Shown here piece after piece: positions 1 through 11,400 of a DNA stretch of 64,000 nucleotides. The notes beneath the pieces were generated by a model, which saw only the letters and a program-made list of their open reading frames with translations, made no database searches and was not told the DNA's origin. How positions within the stretch are numbered: the stretch's first letter is position 1; every line of letters begins with the position of its first letter. Origin of the DNA: Hygrocybe punicea (lineage: Eukaryota; Basidiomycota; Agaricomycetes; Agaricales; Hygrophoraceae); NCBI GenBank assembly GCA_963556145.1, contig OY744471.1, positions 2,845,590 to 2,909,589 on the forward strand, written 5' to 3'. The position numbers and the translations under genes are program-made.

Positions 1-7
1 GCCGACT

Positions 8-290
8 ATGACGGACGAAGTCACGCACACATCAGGATCATACTGGATCGAGTTATTGAAGGGAAACAATTGGATGCCATGGAAGAGACGGATGTTAGCC
101 ATGCTTCAGGATCTTGGGTTAGAGATGTACATCGATGCGGAATCAAAGGCCCCTGTCCCGGCGGACGCATCTTGTCCAACATCAGAGGAATCCGAGGCGA
201 TGAAGAAATGGTGCGGCGGAGATGCCAAGATGAGGATGGAGCTCACAATTGGCGACGCGGAAATGATACATATCATTGGCGCACACACGG
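8..290 (+). pseudogene. copia-1 Gag, N-terminal part (UBN2/DUF4219-like)
   Basis: The reading frame opens at ATG 8 and carries the copia Gag start LKGNNWMPWKRRMLAML near residue 18. It runs to GDAEMIHIIGAHT, where the LTR of the 291-1965 element interrupts it. Retroviral-type Gag assembles the cytoplasmic particle that packages element RNA. The frame continues at 1966 with SEMWKQL. No 5' LTR, primer binding site or promoter is visible in the seven preceding bases, so the true start may lie upstream. Confidence 0.85.
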
Positions 291-1965
291 TGGAGTGGGC
301 AGGGGGTGCCCACTCAGGGTGTCATGGGTGCATCATGGTGGGATAAGCTGAGTCTCTACTACAGTGTGATCTCTACTAAGTAGTCCTACGAACCGTGGGA
401 TCCTATCACATGACCTCCTACTACATCTACCCCCCTCGGAAAAAACAGTGGCGTCCTCGCCACTGAAGCCAAAAGATCCCAAAACTCACAAAGATCCCAA
501 AACTCTAACTCAAACTCTAACTCCGTCGAGGACTTATGAAATGCTGCCAACTGGCACTCCCCCCAGTGGATGCCACCACCAGCTTAAGAGTGCCGCTTGT
601 TGACCGAATCGCCTGTGCTCAGAGCGTAACTCGCGAAAAACATGGGGGTCTTGTGAGAGTGGCGGTGTGGCATGGGGTGGGGGTAGGTGAACGCGGTGGT
701 AGCGGTAGGTCCTAGGGTGTCAAACGAGGCTGTAGGGAATTGAACGGATGGACACGAGGCGGGGATCTATGAAAAACTGGGGGGTGAACTGACGATGACG
801 TGAGAAACTCTGGGGACTTCGAAAATGGCGGGGGTGGCTCATGCGGGGTGACAAAGAAATACTTTTGTGCTTCTGAACTTGGGGCGAGGTCATGGGGAGT
901 CCGACGAGTGTACTTGCGTGGGGGAATGACGAAAAATGGGGGTCGACTATCAATGACATGGCGGGTCCGGGGGATGGCCATAAAGGCCAGCGACTGCTCG
1001 TCTGGGACGGTGCGAGCAAACAGGGATGTCCGGTACGTTGAACGAGGGCCTGTGGGGTCAGTTGCGTGGGCTAGATGGCTCGGCTACGCGAAAACGGGGG
1101 ATGGGGGTGTGGTGACGTGGCGGTGGCCAGAAAGGCCAGTGACTGTTCGTTTTGGACGACGAATGGGAGTGGAGGGCTCGGGTAGGTAGAACGAGGGCAA
1201 GGGGGGTGTAACGTGTACGTGTAGGGCTTTAACTGACGGGAATGGGGTAACGAAGATGACGTGGCGTGACGCGGGGGCTCTAAATCGGCAAGGTTGGCTC
1301 GTGTGGGCGTACACAGGGGTGCGCGGGCTCTAGGACGTGCGTCGTGAGTGCTAAGGGCGCTTCGAGCGCGCGTACATTGCTTGAGAACTGTAAAAAAATG
1401 TTTTGGGATAATGTGACACGGAAAAGGTATCCTGGCCGTGAAGACGTGTGTGATCAGTGCAACGCGGCTTAGGCTGGGTCTTGGGGGCATTTAGCATAGG
1501 CATGGGGGCTCTTACGAGCGTGTCTTGGTGGTGAACTATGAAAAATGTTGCTTGAAGACGGTGACATGGCAGTGCGCGTGTTGGCCGTTTTGCCCCATAA
1601 AAGGAGCGGTGACGGTGCTTCGTGAGATGCGAGGGCTTGTGGGCTATGTAACGAGGACGCTGGTGGCCGTGTGGCCGGCTGTGGACGAAAAAATGGGCGC
1701 TGCCCTAGAACTGGGTGGTGAGACCACGTGAAAAAACTCGTAGGCGCGAGAAAACCAGTCAAAAGGCTCAAAACAAGCAGAGAATGGTGAGAAAAGCAAG
1801 GCTGAGATGAATCACACTTTCATCACCAGGTGGAGTGGGCAGGGGGTGCCCACTCAGGGTGTCATGGGTGCATCATGGTGGGATAAGCTGAGTCTCTACT
1901 ACAGTGTGATCTCTACTAAGTAGTCCTATGAACCGTGGGATCCTATCACGTGACCTCCTACTACA
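291..1965 (+). mobile_element. Non-coding LTR element (LARD/TRIM-like), copy A, in copia-1 gag
   Basis: Two 135-bp direct repeats (291-425 and 1831-1965) start TGGAGTGG and end CTACTACA, and differ at two bases that I can see. They flank about 1.4 kb of GC-rich DNA. The gag tetranucleotide ACGG precedes the first repeat and follows the second. Each LTR opens with a small palindrome, GTGGGCAGGGGGTGCCCAC. The interior shows no credible protein domain. It is built of degenerate repeats such as GTGACGTGGCG and GGCCAGTGACTG. A related copy on the minus strand starts at 62503: its LTR shares the TGGAGTGG start and an AACCGTGGGA..CACGTGAC core, and the DNA just inside shares CACT-TCATCACCA. I infer a non-autonomous retrotransposon that depends on another element's proteins. 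Confidence 0.8.
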
Positions 1966-2238
1966 ACGGCGAGTGAGATGTGGAAGCAGCTAACCTTGGT
2001 AAAGGAATCCAGAGGGAAGCTCGGAATATTAGTGACGTGACGCGCATTGTACTGGTCGATTGCCGAAGAAGGATTCGACCTAATCGAGCACATATTGAAG
2101 CTCCGGAAACTACAGGAGGAACTCCACTTGATGGGAAGCCTCGTTTCCGACAACTTCGTGATGATACTTGTATCCTCCTTACCGGAAAGTTGGGACTTGT
2201 ATACATCAGCATATTTAGGCTCAAAGCAGTGGTCCCTG
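1966..2238 (+). pseudogene. copia-1 Gag, middle part
   Basis: This segment resumes the copia Gag helical domain (SEMWKQLTLVKESRGKLGIL, then LVSSLPESWDLYTSAYLG). An in-frame TGA at 2038-2040 sits where related Gags usually have arginine, which fits CGA to TGA. The segment stops at TGGTCCCTG, where the AGTTTAACT-word element is inserted. The next codons, GAC TAT TGC, are found at 5849. Confidence 0.85.
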
Positions 2239-2841
2239 TGGTTTTAGTTAACTCAACCCCAGTTAAGGTACGAAAGTCAGGTGTACTATCTGCACTAGTA
2301 GCTGGGGCTTAAGTTAAACTCCCAGACAGTGCCTGCTGTGATACAGTTAAACTTGGCATAGCAATTAGTGGTAGGTTCAGTTAAACTTGAAGCAGGAGTG
2401 CTAAGGCCTTCAGTTCACTGTATAGCTCAGTTAAACCCAACCCAGTTGTTACTGTGAGCTTAGTTTAACTGTGCACACTATTTACTGCACTGGCAGTTAA
2501 ACTGAAAGCAGTACTTGCTGGATGTCTAGTTTAACTCAGAGCAGTTGCTACTGATTGCTCAGTTTAACCAGATACAGCACTTGCTGGACATCCAGTTTAA
2601 CTCATAGCAGTAGCTGCTGGATGGTCAGTTTAACCAGGTGCAGCACTTGCTGCACCTCCAGTTTAACTCGGAGCAGCAGCTACTATACCTCCAGTTTAAC
2701 CAGGTGCAGCATTTGCTGTACCATCGGTTTAACTCGGAGCACTAGCTACTGGATGGTCAGTTTAACCAGGTGCAGCACTTGCTGCACCTCCAGTTTAACT
2801 CAGAGCGGCAGCTACTGTACCTCCAGTTTAACCAGGTGCAG

Positions 2842-3659
2842 TAGTGATGGTACAGTTCCGTTCTGAACCTGGGTTCGAACCTGAACCTACATGAACTGAA
2901 CCTAAGTTCAGTTCAAGGTTCGGGGTAATGCCTGAACCGAACCTTAGGTTCAGTTCAAGGTTCAGTCAAGGATGGAATCTTGTGAACCTGGTTCGAACTG
3001 GTTCGAACCTGAACCTAATCTTTCACATATTAATCTAATTTCTGCTGAGTAGAGACTTAGTTTTGGTCCAACTATTTACTGACTTGAAATTTAAGCACCA
3101 TTAATAATAGAATCTAGATCAGTTAGAGTTTATACAGTTGCAATTAGTGCTTCTGTAACATGAATATTTGCAAACTTAACTATATTTTAAAATGTAAAGT
3201 TGAAATTCAGCCTAGGATGCCATGTTGTATGATTCAGTTATACTGATTGCAAGTTAAAATACAGCAAAACATTTGCAATGACCATCTGAACAGTTGTCCA
3301 GGATATTTCATGCTTACTGTGCTTCAGACACATCTAACACAAGATTCTATTGATTTATTCACAGTGAACATGGACACAGTACAAGTAATTGAGGAGTCAA
3401 ACCATTAGCACAACAACAATGTAGAGTGGTAGGAAATAAAGGAAAAATTTGGATTGAGAAAATTGATTAGCTAGTATACTTGTATTTTCACAGGTTCAGT
3501 TCAGGTTCAGCCTGGCCTGAACCTGAACTGAACCTATCTGAACCTGAACCAAAGGTTCAGTTCAAGGTTCAGCATATGAGCTGAACCGAACCTCAGGTTC
3601 AGTTCAAGGTTCAGATTTTTTTGGCCTGAACCGAACCGAACCGAACCTGACCATCACTA
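2842..3659. mobile_element. hAT-like non-autonomous element (818 bp)
   Basis: The ends are TAGTGATGGT and ACCATCACTA, a perfect 10-bp inverted repeat. AGGTGCAG is duplicated at 2834-2841 and 3660-3667, giving the 8-bp duplication typical of hAT. Both ends carry arrays of a GGTTCAGTTCAAGGTTC word (about 2860-3010 and 3490-3645). The middle is AT-rich with no usable ORF. It sits inside the left arm of the 2239-5843 element, and the opposite arm provides the uninterrupted sequence CAGGTGCAGCAGTT. Confidence 0.88.
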
Positions 3660-4526
3660 AGGTGCAGCAGTTTGGCTACAACACATATCCTGCACCACCA
3701 ACAACCAGGCACTGATCTTCAATATAATATAGCATCTACTTAGTACTCCTAGAATTAAACTTGGATTTTTGAGATCCGTACTTGCAAAGTTGGGTGATTA
3801 AGGGTCCAATTTTGGCAGAGGAATACAAGACATTGTGAATATCTCTGTATGTAGACTCAAATAAAATACACAAATTAATCTAGGAGTAGGTATTCTACAC
3901 TTGTATCTCTGGAGAGTCTTACTTTGTTTATATATGCATTATTGTGCATGCCAGAATATTCAAAATGTTCCAGGCATAGTTCCATATTTAGCAACTCGAC
4001 CCCATTTAGGAAATCGGCAACTGCCGGTTGGCTTTCCCGTGCGAGTTGAAGCCTCGACTCGTCGTTTTCAACGACACGAAACGGGTGCAGAAGAGCACCC
4101 AAGGTTGTTTTTTTTTTTTCAATGTTTTTTTTTTTTGCTAAGTGATGTTACATTTTGTGTAGTTACCCTGCGCCAAACGCAGGCAAACGCGAACACCCAC
4201 CAACCTACCCAACCCAGACAAGAATGCCATGGCCACCTGAGCAAACCCAACGGGCGTGGATGACAACGGTCCCGGTGAGGATAGCGGAAACGGGCCTGCG
4301 ACGCTGGGGAAGGCGCCAGACGGCAACGACGAGGACACGCCAGACAGCAATGACGAGGACACAGACGGCCCACCAGGGGACGACGAGGATGGAGATGGCC
4401 AGCCATGGGACGACAGGACGATGGAGACGACAACGACCAGCCAGGGGACGACAGCGAAGGGAACGACGAGGGATTACGACGACGGGACGACGACAAGAAT
4501 GGGGGACAACAACAACAACAACAACA

Positions 4527-4840
4527 GGGACAAAGACAAAGACAAAGACAAAGACAAAGACAAAGACAAAGACAAAGACAAAGACGAGGACAGAGACGGG
4601 GATGGGGACGACGACGTAGACGTAGATGACGAGGACGACGGAGGTATGTACATGCCACCCCCCTCCTCTCTCTCCTCCTCTCCCTCTCCCTGCTGCCCAT
4701 CCCTCTCCCACTCCCTTCTCCCACTCCTTCTCCCACTCTCACCCCCCCTCCCACCACCTCCCACCTCCCACTCCCTTCTCTCACCCTGCCTCCCTCCTCT
4801 CACCACCCCCAGCCTCTGCCTCCTCCCACCACCACCAGCC
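4527..4840. repeat. (GACAAA)n hexamer array followed by a pyrimidine-rich tract
   Basis: CAA triplets at about 4507-4526 pass into eight or nine copies of GACAAA (to about 4585). From about 4660 to 4840 one strand is nearly pure C and T. The long ORFs in all frames here are products of base composition and are not called as genes. The layout resembles 54360-55440, where a GGGAAC hexamer array is also followed by a C/T tract. Confidence 0.8.
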
Positions 4841-5848
4841 ATATTTAATTATTTAATTATGTATTTAGATAAAATAATTATTTAATTTATGTTGTCATTC
4901 TAAGCAATATTGAGGCATTGTTATTCATATGAGGTATGTATTTATTTACAATCGAGTAATATTTAAAAAAAAAGCACAATATTCCAAGTGGGGTAAGTTC
5001 TGATTTTGGCATATAAGTAGCTCCTGGAATGGCTGATGGTAAAACTGAGATATTTTGCATTTTCAAAAGAATAAATTTGTAATTTTGCTATTCTGTGTAC
5101 TTTTAATAACTGCATTTCAAATTATATTACAATGCCCCTGGCAACTGCCAAAAGAAACTGACCATCCAGTGGCTACTGCTCTGAGTTAAACTGGGGTCCA
5201 GCAACTGCTGCACCTGGTTAAACTGGAGGTACAGTAGCTGCCGCTCTGAGTTAAACTGGAGGTGCAGCAAGTGCTGCACCTGGTTAAACTGACCATCCAG
5301 TAGCTAGTGCTCCGAGTTAAACCGATGGTACAGCAAATGCTGCACCTGGTTAAACTGGAGGTCCAGCAACTGCTGCACCTGGTTAAACTGGAGGTATAGT
5401 AGCTGCTGCTCCGAGTTAAACTGGAGGTGCAGCAAGTGCTGCACCTGGTTAAACTGACCATCCAGCAGCTACTGCTATGAGTTAAACTGGATGTCCAGCA
5501 AGTGCTGTATCTGGTTAAACTGAGCAATCAGTAGCAACTGCTCTGAGTTAAACTAGACATCCAGCAAGTACTGCTTTCAGTTTAACTGCCAGTGCAGTAA
5601 ATAGTGTGCACAGTTAAACTAAGCTCACAGTAACAACTGGGTTGGGTTTAACTGAGCTATACAGTGAACTGAAGGCCTTAGCACTCCTGCTTCAAGTTTA
5701 ACTGAACCTACCACTAATTGCTATGCCAAGTTTAACTGTATCACAGCAGGCACTGTCTGGGAGTTTAACTTAAGCCCCAGCTACTAGTGCAGATAGTACA
5801 CCTAACTTTTGTACCTCAACTGGGGTTGAGTTTAACTAAAACCCCCTG

Positions 5849-7007
5849 GACTATTGCTCGAAGAAGGACGGAACGTCACTGACATCACACGAGCTAGTCG
5901 CGATCCTATTGGAGGAAGACTGCAGGTGCCGTGAGCGCAGCAGAGATCCTAACAACGTTGCTATGCATGGGAGGTTCACCGGAAAGCACGACAGAAAGGG
6001 TAACGGAAAGCAGAAAGCGGCTGATTCCGAAATGGAATGCTTCAACTGCCACAAGAAGGGACATATGGCGAAGGACTCCTGGTCTAAAGGTGGCGGAAAG
6101 GAAGGGCAAGGGCCAAAAGGGAAAGGAAAGGGCGCTGGAAAGGGTGGAAACCAACGGAACCGATCGAATCAAGCTGTGGACAATGTCAATAAGATGTTAC
6201 AGGATGTAGCATATGCAGTGAATACAGACAATATTTCAAACTACGATTGGTTACTGGATTCCAGAACGACAAGTCCCATCAGCAATTCCCGAAATGCATT
6301 TATCACGTACAAAACTCTGGATGAAGCTACCGTTCAAGGACTTGGAAAGGTAGCCACTCGAGCTCTTGGTCGCGGAGCCATCATCTTACACTTCACAGTG
6401 GACGGAAAGGATGTACAGCACCAGCTACGAGACGTACTACATGTACCGGAGTCACGGAACTCACTACTATCACTGAGCCGATTTGATGAAAGCGGCGGAT
6501 GGGTTAACTTCCACAATGGAATATGCAGGCTCTATACGAAAGAGAATAAACCTGTTAGAACAGGCCGGAAAGATGGACGACCATACCGTTTGAACGCCTG
6601 AGCGCAATCCCGCACACCGGAAAAGGCAAACATAGCCAAACCAAAGAAACTGTCTTGGGATGAATGGCACCGCCTATACAGACACATCGGAATGAGCGGA
6701 CTTGAGACCCTGCAGAGAAAGGGGTTAGTCACGGGTCTAGAAATTGGTGAAGGGAGTGTCCCTTCCCGAACCTGTGAGGCTTGCATTCAGACGAAGCAAG
6801 CCGTCCAGCCATTTCCGAAAGAGGCTGATGGACGATCCAAAGTCACCAGAGAGCGGACTTTGAGCGACGTCTGGGGCCCAGCACGTGTAGAGTCTATCAG
6901 AGGATCAAAATACTATATCTCATTCACGGATGATGCGACATGCACCGTAACCACTTTATTCATGAAATGGAAAGGCCAGGCGACGGGACACATGAAGGCT
7001 TACGTTA
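5849..7007 (+). pseudogene. copia-1 Gag end, protease and start of integrase
   Basis: In order: the Gag C-terminus, the knuckle CFNCHKKGHMAKDS (final Cys replaced by Ser), a basic Gly/Lys-rich linker, the aspartic protease motif WLLDSRTTS (family DSG, here DSR), the VLHVPESRNSLLS stretch, an in-frame TGA at 6599-6601, then the GAG-pre-integrase His/Cys region (HRLYRHIG..CEACIQTK) and the first catalytic Asp of integrase in LSDVWGP. The frame ends at TTACGTTA, where the Tc1-like element entered a TA. Integrase resumes at 19846. Confidence 0.9.
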
Positions 7008-8485
7008 CAGCTGATTACATAATACTTGTCGCTAACTCAAAGTCCGCCTATCTAGCGCGCCTCACAATGCGTGAGCTATAACTCGGTGAGTTCTCAACCA
7101 AATCGTTCGAAATTTGTTTTATAGTACTCAGCCAGATGGGGCCTAGGTCCCCGTCCAATAAAATTCGCAAAAAAACCGCTCAAAAACTATTCGTCATTCT
7201 GGGCGCTGGACGACCATCGGTAAGCCATAGCTCAGGATCCACTCACACAATGCTAATTTCAAAGCTTTCTATAGTTTATACGTGCATTAGCTGAGGGCAG
7301 GAACACATCCGATCATCCCAGAACGCTTTCAAATCACATCAAAATTTCGTCACCCCGATTGGCGTGTGGGCACCGTCACTCATGATCAAGGCGCCCAATG
7401 CCCATACGGACATCTTCCCTGGCATGTACGCGACCTAGTGGATGGTGCGGGGCATGGAGAAGGCGGGCGGGCGGTCTCGTTTCACTACATTGGCATCATG
7501 TGTACCGTCACCTTTTTTTAGTCTTTTGCCTTCGTGAATTTGGCTCAAATCTTTTGCATATTCATACTACACATGTACCCTGTACTTTCTGAACCAATGA
7601 CATGCTGTTTCACTGTCCCAGTAGTAGTAGAATAACTCCAAATTGAAAAAATGAAAAAAAATGGAAAAGTCCGGCATTGCAAAATAAAAAGTATACAAAC
7701 GCGAGCATACGAAGATATAAATGCGAGTCCGATGCATCAACTACTACCCCACCCACTTCCGTTCCATCTTTCTCCCCATCAGTTCATCTGGCACGTCGCG
7801 ATTCGTACACGCGCGGTTCGCGCTCGTTGCGCTATCAGGAACTTGGGCGTTTCGCCCTGAAATACGTTGCGCGGAACGCTTAGCGCAAGATGAGTGCAGG
7901 ATGAAAGGAAAAGAGCTTTACGCTTACAGATAAAAGAGCCCAGACCCAACCCCACAGTCGCTTGCACCCAATCCTGATATGGCACACTACACAATGTTCA
8001 CCGGGGACGTTGATGGTGACGATGTTATTGTGATAGTTGTTGGTTTGGTCTCCTTGGACCCTAGACTGGTTTCCTCCAATGGACGAGATTTGGCAATGAG
8101 TGATGGTGTAGGACATTGAGTGAGTTGTATAATAGCACGGGAAAAAGTCACCAAATAAAATAAAGACGCGATTGACTGGAAGACTACCATCTCCAAACTG
8201 ATTGTTGGCAAGGATAAGGTCCTCCTGGCCAGGATATAGGTCCTCCTGGCCAGGATAAAGGTCGTATTGGCCAGGATAAAGGTTCTCCTCATCCAGACTT
8301 TTTACCACCACTGTATCATTGGTGTCTGAAAATTCTAATTTGAAGGCGACTAGCTTTCGAGCTGGATTTTCAACTGTCAGGCAGAAGATGAGATGGTTGT
8401 TGGCTGAGCTCTGGATGTTGCAGTCACACAAAGCAATGCAGTCATCCAACTGCTTTCCTGTGAAAATCAAATGCTGCTGGCCATT
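7008..8485. repeat. Left terminal inverted repeat of the Tc1-like element (continues 13041 to about 13085)
   Basis: Pairs base by base with 18361-19845 on the opposite strand, with scattered substitutions and a small in-frame copy-number difference in a CCAGGATA-AGGTC repeat at about 8208-8282. It is interrupted by the LINE after GCTGCTGGCCATT. The last about 45 bp of the arm lie at 13041-13085. It carries an ORF running outward on the minus strand. Confidence 0.92.
7880..8470 (-). CDS. TIR-borne ORF, left copy (unknown function)
   Basis: An open frame of 196 codons that is the inverted twin of the frame at 18356-18973. It contains FTGKQLDDCIALCDCNIQ and a tandem DLYPGQE repeat, with three copies plus a variant here against one in the right arm. 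I recognise no domain. It has no ATG near its upstream end, so if translated it would need an upstream exon. The LINE inserted at 8486 cuts off about 20 codons that are still present in the right copy. Frame conservation with an in-frame repeat-number change hints at coding, but the arms are similar enough that drift alone could explain it. Confidence 0.4.
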   Translation of the reverse strand: MIFTGKQLDDCIALCDCNIQSSANNHLIFCLTVENPARKLVAFKLEFSDTNDTVVVKSLDEENLYPGQYDLYPGQEDLYPGQEDLILANNQFGDGSLPVNRVFILFGDFFPCYYTTHSMSYTITHCQISSIGGNQSRVQGDQTNNYHNNIVTINVPGEHCVVCHIRIGCKRLWGWVWALLSVSVKLFSFHPALILR

Positions 8486-11400
8486 TTTATTTTATTTTAT
8501 TTTATTTATTTTATTTATCCAATTTATGTCCATTGGGGCGAACCCTATGTAGGACCTTACAACGTGGGCATAAAGTAAACTAAATAAAGGGGCCTTCCCT
8601 TTTCTCTGCACCTCTGACTAGCAAGTGTGGCTCCGATGAGTAATCCCCCCGGAGTCCCAATGCGTCCTCGCATTGTTTTACTTGCCTTGTCTGACTTAAT
8701 GAGGGTGCCCGGGGTAATTGGTGTGGTAGGTGCAAGTGGTCGTATAACAAGTGCTCGACCGCTGTAGTGGGTGTGCACGAGGGGCTAACGCAGGTAGAAA
8801 TGTATGTAAAGTGGTGCGCGTGGTGGTATGCGAGTCGTTGGCTAGTTTGGGTGACGTCGAGTTAGGGGGTGGGCGGGGTAGTTGCGAAGCCTTTTGTGGG
8901 CGAGCATAGTGTGTAGTGAGGAGCTGTAGATTGTCATGAGGGTGTCGGGAGATGAGTCTGTCAATGAAAGGATGGTTAGTTGGGTTGAGGCTGGTGGGAG
9001 GGGTCACCAAATGTGGATTTAAGACGGCCCGTTCACCCTATGTATTTTAACAGCTCGTTTGTGCCTTCTTTAGTATTGAGTAGAAATTTGAGCGAGTGGG
9101 CGTTGTGGCGGAGTTTAACGTAGAGCAGGTGTCTTGGGCGGGCGTATTTTGGGCAGTCGAAGATGAAGTGGTGTATATTCTCTTTGTCGGTATCGCAATT
9201 GGGGCAGTAGGGTGTTGGCGATTTGTTTATCTTGTACAGGTAGGAGTTTAACGGGACGTGACCTATACGAAGTTGGGTTAGTAGACTGCACTGGGATCTC
9301 TTAAGTATTTGTGTTAGTTTAAGGTAATTTCGTAGAGGGAAAGTGGCGTCGATGCGGGTGAAACGGTTGTAGCGTGGGGAGGATTCCCACTCTTCCTTCC
9401 ATTGGATGTCTAGGGCTTTCTTGAACGCTAGTTTGACGGCGGAAGTGCCCTGTGGTAGGGGATTGTCGCGTAACCAGGTGGGGAGGCATCGTTTGGAGCT
9501 GGATTGGCCTTGGGCTGCTTTTTTGGCTTCTTCGTCAGCTAGTTCGTTGCCTGCAACACCGCTGTGAGCAGATATCCATATGAGGGTGATACTTAGCTGT
9601 GGGTGTAGGGCGATTAGGCGTGATCTGAGATCTTGGAACTCCCTGACGATGTATTGGCCTGCGTTTGATTTGATGTTGGGATGTCCCACCGCTTGGATTG
9701 TGGAGCTGCTATCGACGTAGAGGGATACTGATTGTGGATTGCGTTCTTTGCTGAGTAAGTGTAAGGCAAGGTTGCAAGCTAACATTTCAGCTTCGTAATT
9801 AGTGTGATCGTTCGAGGAGCCTAGGTGATAGCGCAGTATTTTCGGATGGGAGCGTTGTGCGTTGTAGAGGATGGCTGCCGCGCTGATGCCTCCCTCGAAA
9901 CCTGAGCCGTCGGTGTAGATCTTTATATTAGATGGGTCAGACTGTTCTGTGCGTATCGAGCCGTCTCTGGAGTTATCAATGTGTGTGGTTAAAGGTGGAT
10001 GATGGGGGCGCGATGGTGGTAAGATGGTCTCTAGGTTATCCGGGTTGATGTCGTATAGGTGGGTTAGAATGTGGAGAGGTGATTTGTGTCTGGCCACCAG
10101 ACGTCTGGCGCAATGACGAAGTGGACGGTGGAGTGGGTGTGATGTCGGGAGGGTGGCTAGCCTCACCATTGCTCAATGACAGGCTTTGTGGAGTGTGAGG
10201 TTGATCGGCAGAATACCAGCATGCATATCTAGGAGGTCTGTGGGGGAGGAGTGTAACGCGCCTGTAATCTTGAGCATAGCCATACGCTGGGCTTTCGTGA
10301 GTTCCTTCATGGCCCTAACTGAGCCCCGCTTATTTTTGTAGCCGGTGGCCTTGTGTACCGGGGTGTACCAAATGTCTGCCGTGTACGTGATTTTGGGGAT
10401 GGCAACGGCGTTGTAGAGTCGTCGCATGAATTTTGGGTTGACTCCTAGTTTAATTCTCGTTAGTCTACAGAAAAGGGTGATCCATTTTGTAGCGTTGGCC
10501 AGCGTGTGTTCACGCTGTTCATGCCAGCGTAGTTGCTGATCAAGGATGATGCCTAAGAATCGATGCGAGTTTATAGGTTTAATGACTGTGTTCTGCAAGG
10601 TTAGGTTGGGGCGGGTGATGTGTCGTTTCTGTGAGAAGTCAATCAGCGCGAATTTATTGGTTTCGAATCTGGAATTATGGTCTCTGGACCAGTCGTAGGC
10701 GCCGTTTCGTTTATTCATCATGTTTTTGATAGCTGTGTGTGTATCAGTGAAGTTTCTCCCCTCCGCGTAGATGGCCGCGTCATCTACGAAGGCTACCGCG
10801 AGTTCATATGGACCTGTGGGTATATCAAGTAAATCAGCATTATAGTATAGGTATATAATCATGGATAACGGGTTGCCCTGTCCTATGCCGTTTACTAGTT
10901 GAATAGGGTCAGAGACGTAGTCATCGAATTTGAGGCGTGTAGATCTGTCTGAGAGTATGAGCCCAATAAGGGTGACGAGTTGTTCAGGTATGTGACGTTT
11001 TCTAAGATTGTGTAGTAGGCGGTCTATGACGGCGTTGGGGAAGGCGCCCTCGATGTCCAGAAAGAGGATGGTGGCGACCCTTTTGTTTCTCCAAGCGTGT
11101 TTGATGCGGTTTACTAGGAGGTGCATGGAGTCGGTTGTCGAGCGGCCAGGTCTGCCGCCGAAGTGGGTTGGTGGTAGGAGTTGATGTTCCTCTGTAAGTT
11201 GGACTAGGACCTCTGTCAGTATAGATGTTAGGATTTTTGGTAGTGTGTTAAGGAGGGCAATGGGACGGTATGCTTTTGGTATATCGTAGCGGGGTTTTCC
11301 TGGTTTTCTTAGCACGCAGGTTGTGGATTCCTTCCAGCTGTCGTGGTACGTGCCTAATTCGAAGAAGGCGTTGTAGATGTAGTATAGGTGATCGATAATG

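Larger units (their letters stand above)
2239..5843. mobile_element. DNA element with long word-array terminal inverted repeats, in copia-1 gag
   Basis: Arms of about 620-670 bp (2239-2841 continuing at 3668, and about 5170-5843) are inverted copies starting GGTTTTAGTTAA. The flanks carry CCCTG at 2234-2238 and 5844-5848, and removing the element rejoins gag in frame. The arms are almost wholly a repeated unit of about 30 bp built on AGTTTAACT and a CTGC-rich spacer, roughly 15-20 units per arm. I see no transposase. The interior (3668-5169) has poly-T tracts near 4106-4135, a hexamer array and a pyrimidine tract. The superfamily is not certain, because a 5-bp duplication with subterminal arrays fits several. 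Confidence 0.82.

Noticed and set aside
712..1771. Several overlapping ORFs in the interior of the 291-1965 element
   Set aside because: Compositional frames in GC-rich degenerate repeats; no shared frame with the related copy at 62660-64000 that I could follow.
2555..2866. ORF of repeating SSLTRCSTCC and its twin at 5186-5527
   Set aside because: It is the translation of the AGTTTAACT word array in the element arms, not a protein gene.
4119..4885. Overlapping Asp/Lys-rich and Leu-rich ORFs
   Set aside because: Produced by the GACAAA array and the C/T tract; no domain and no consistent start.
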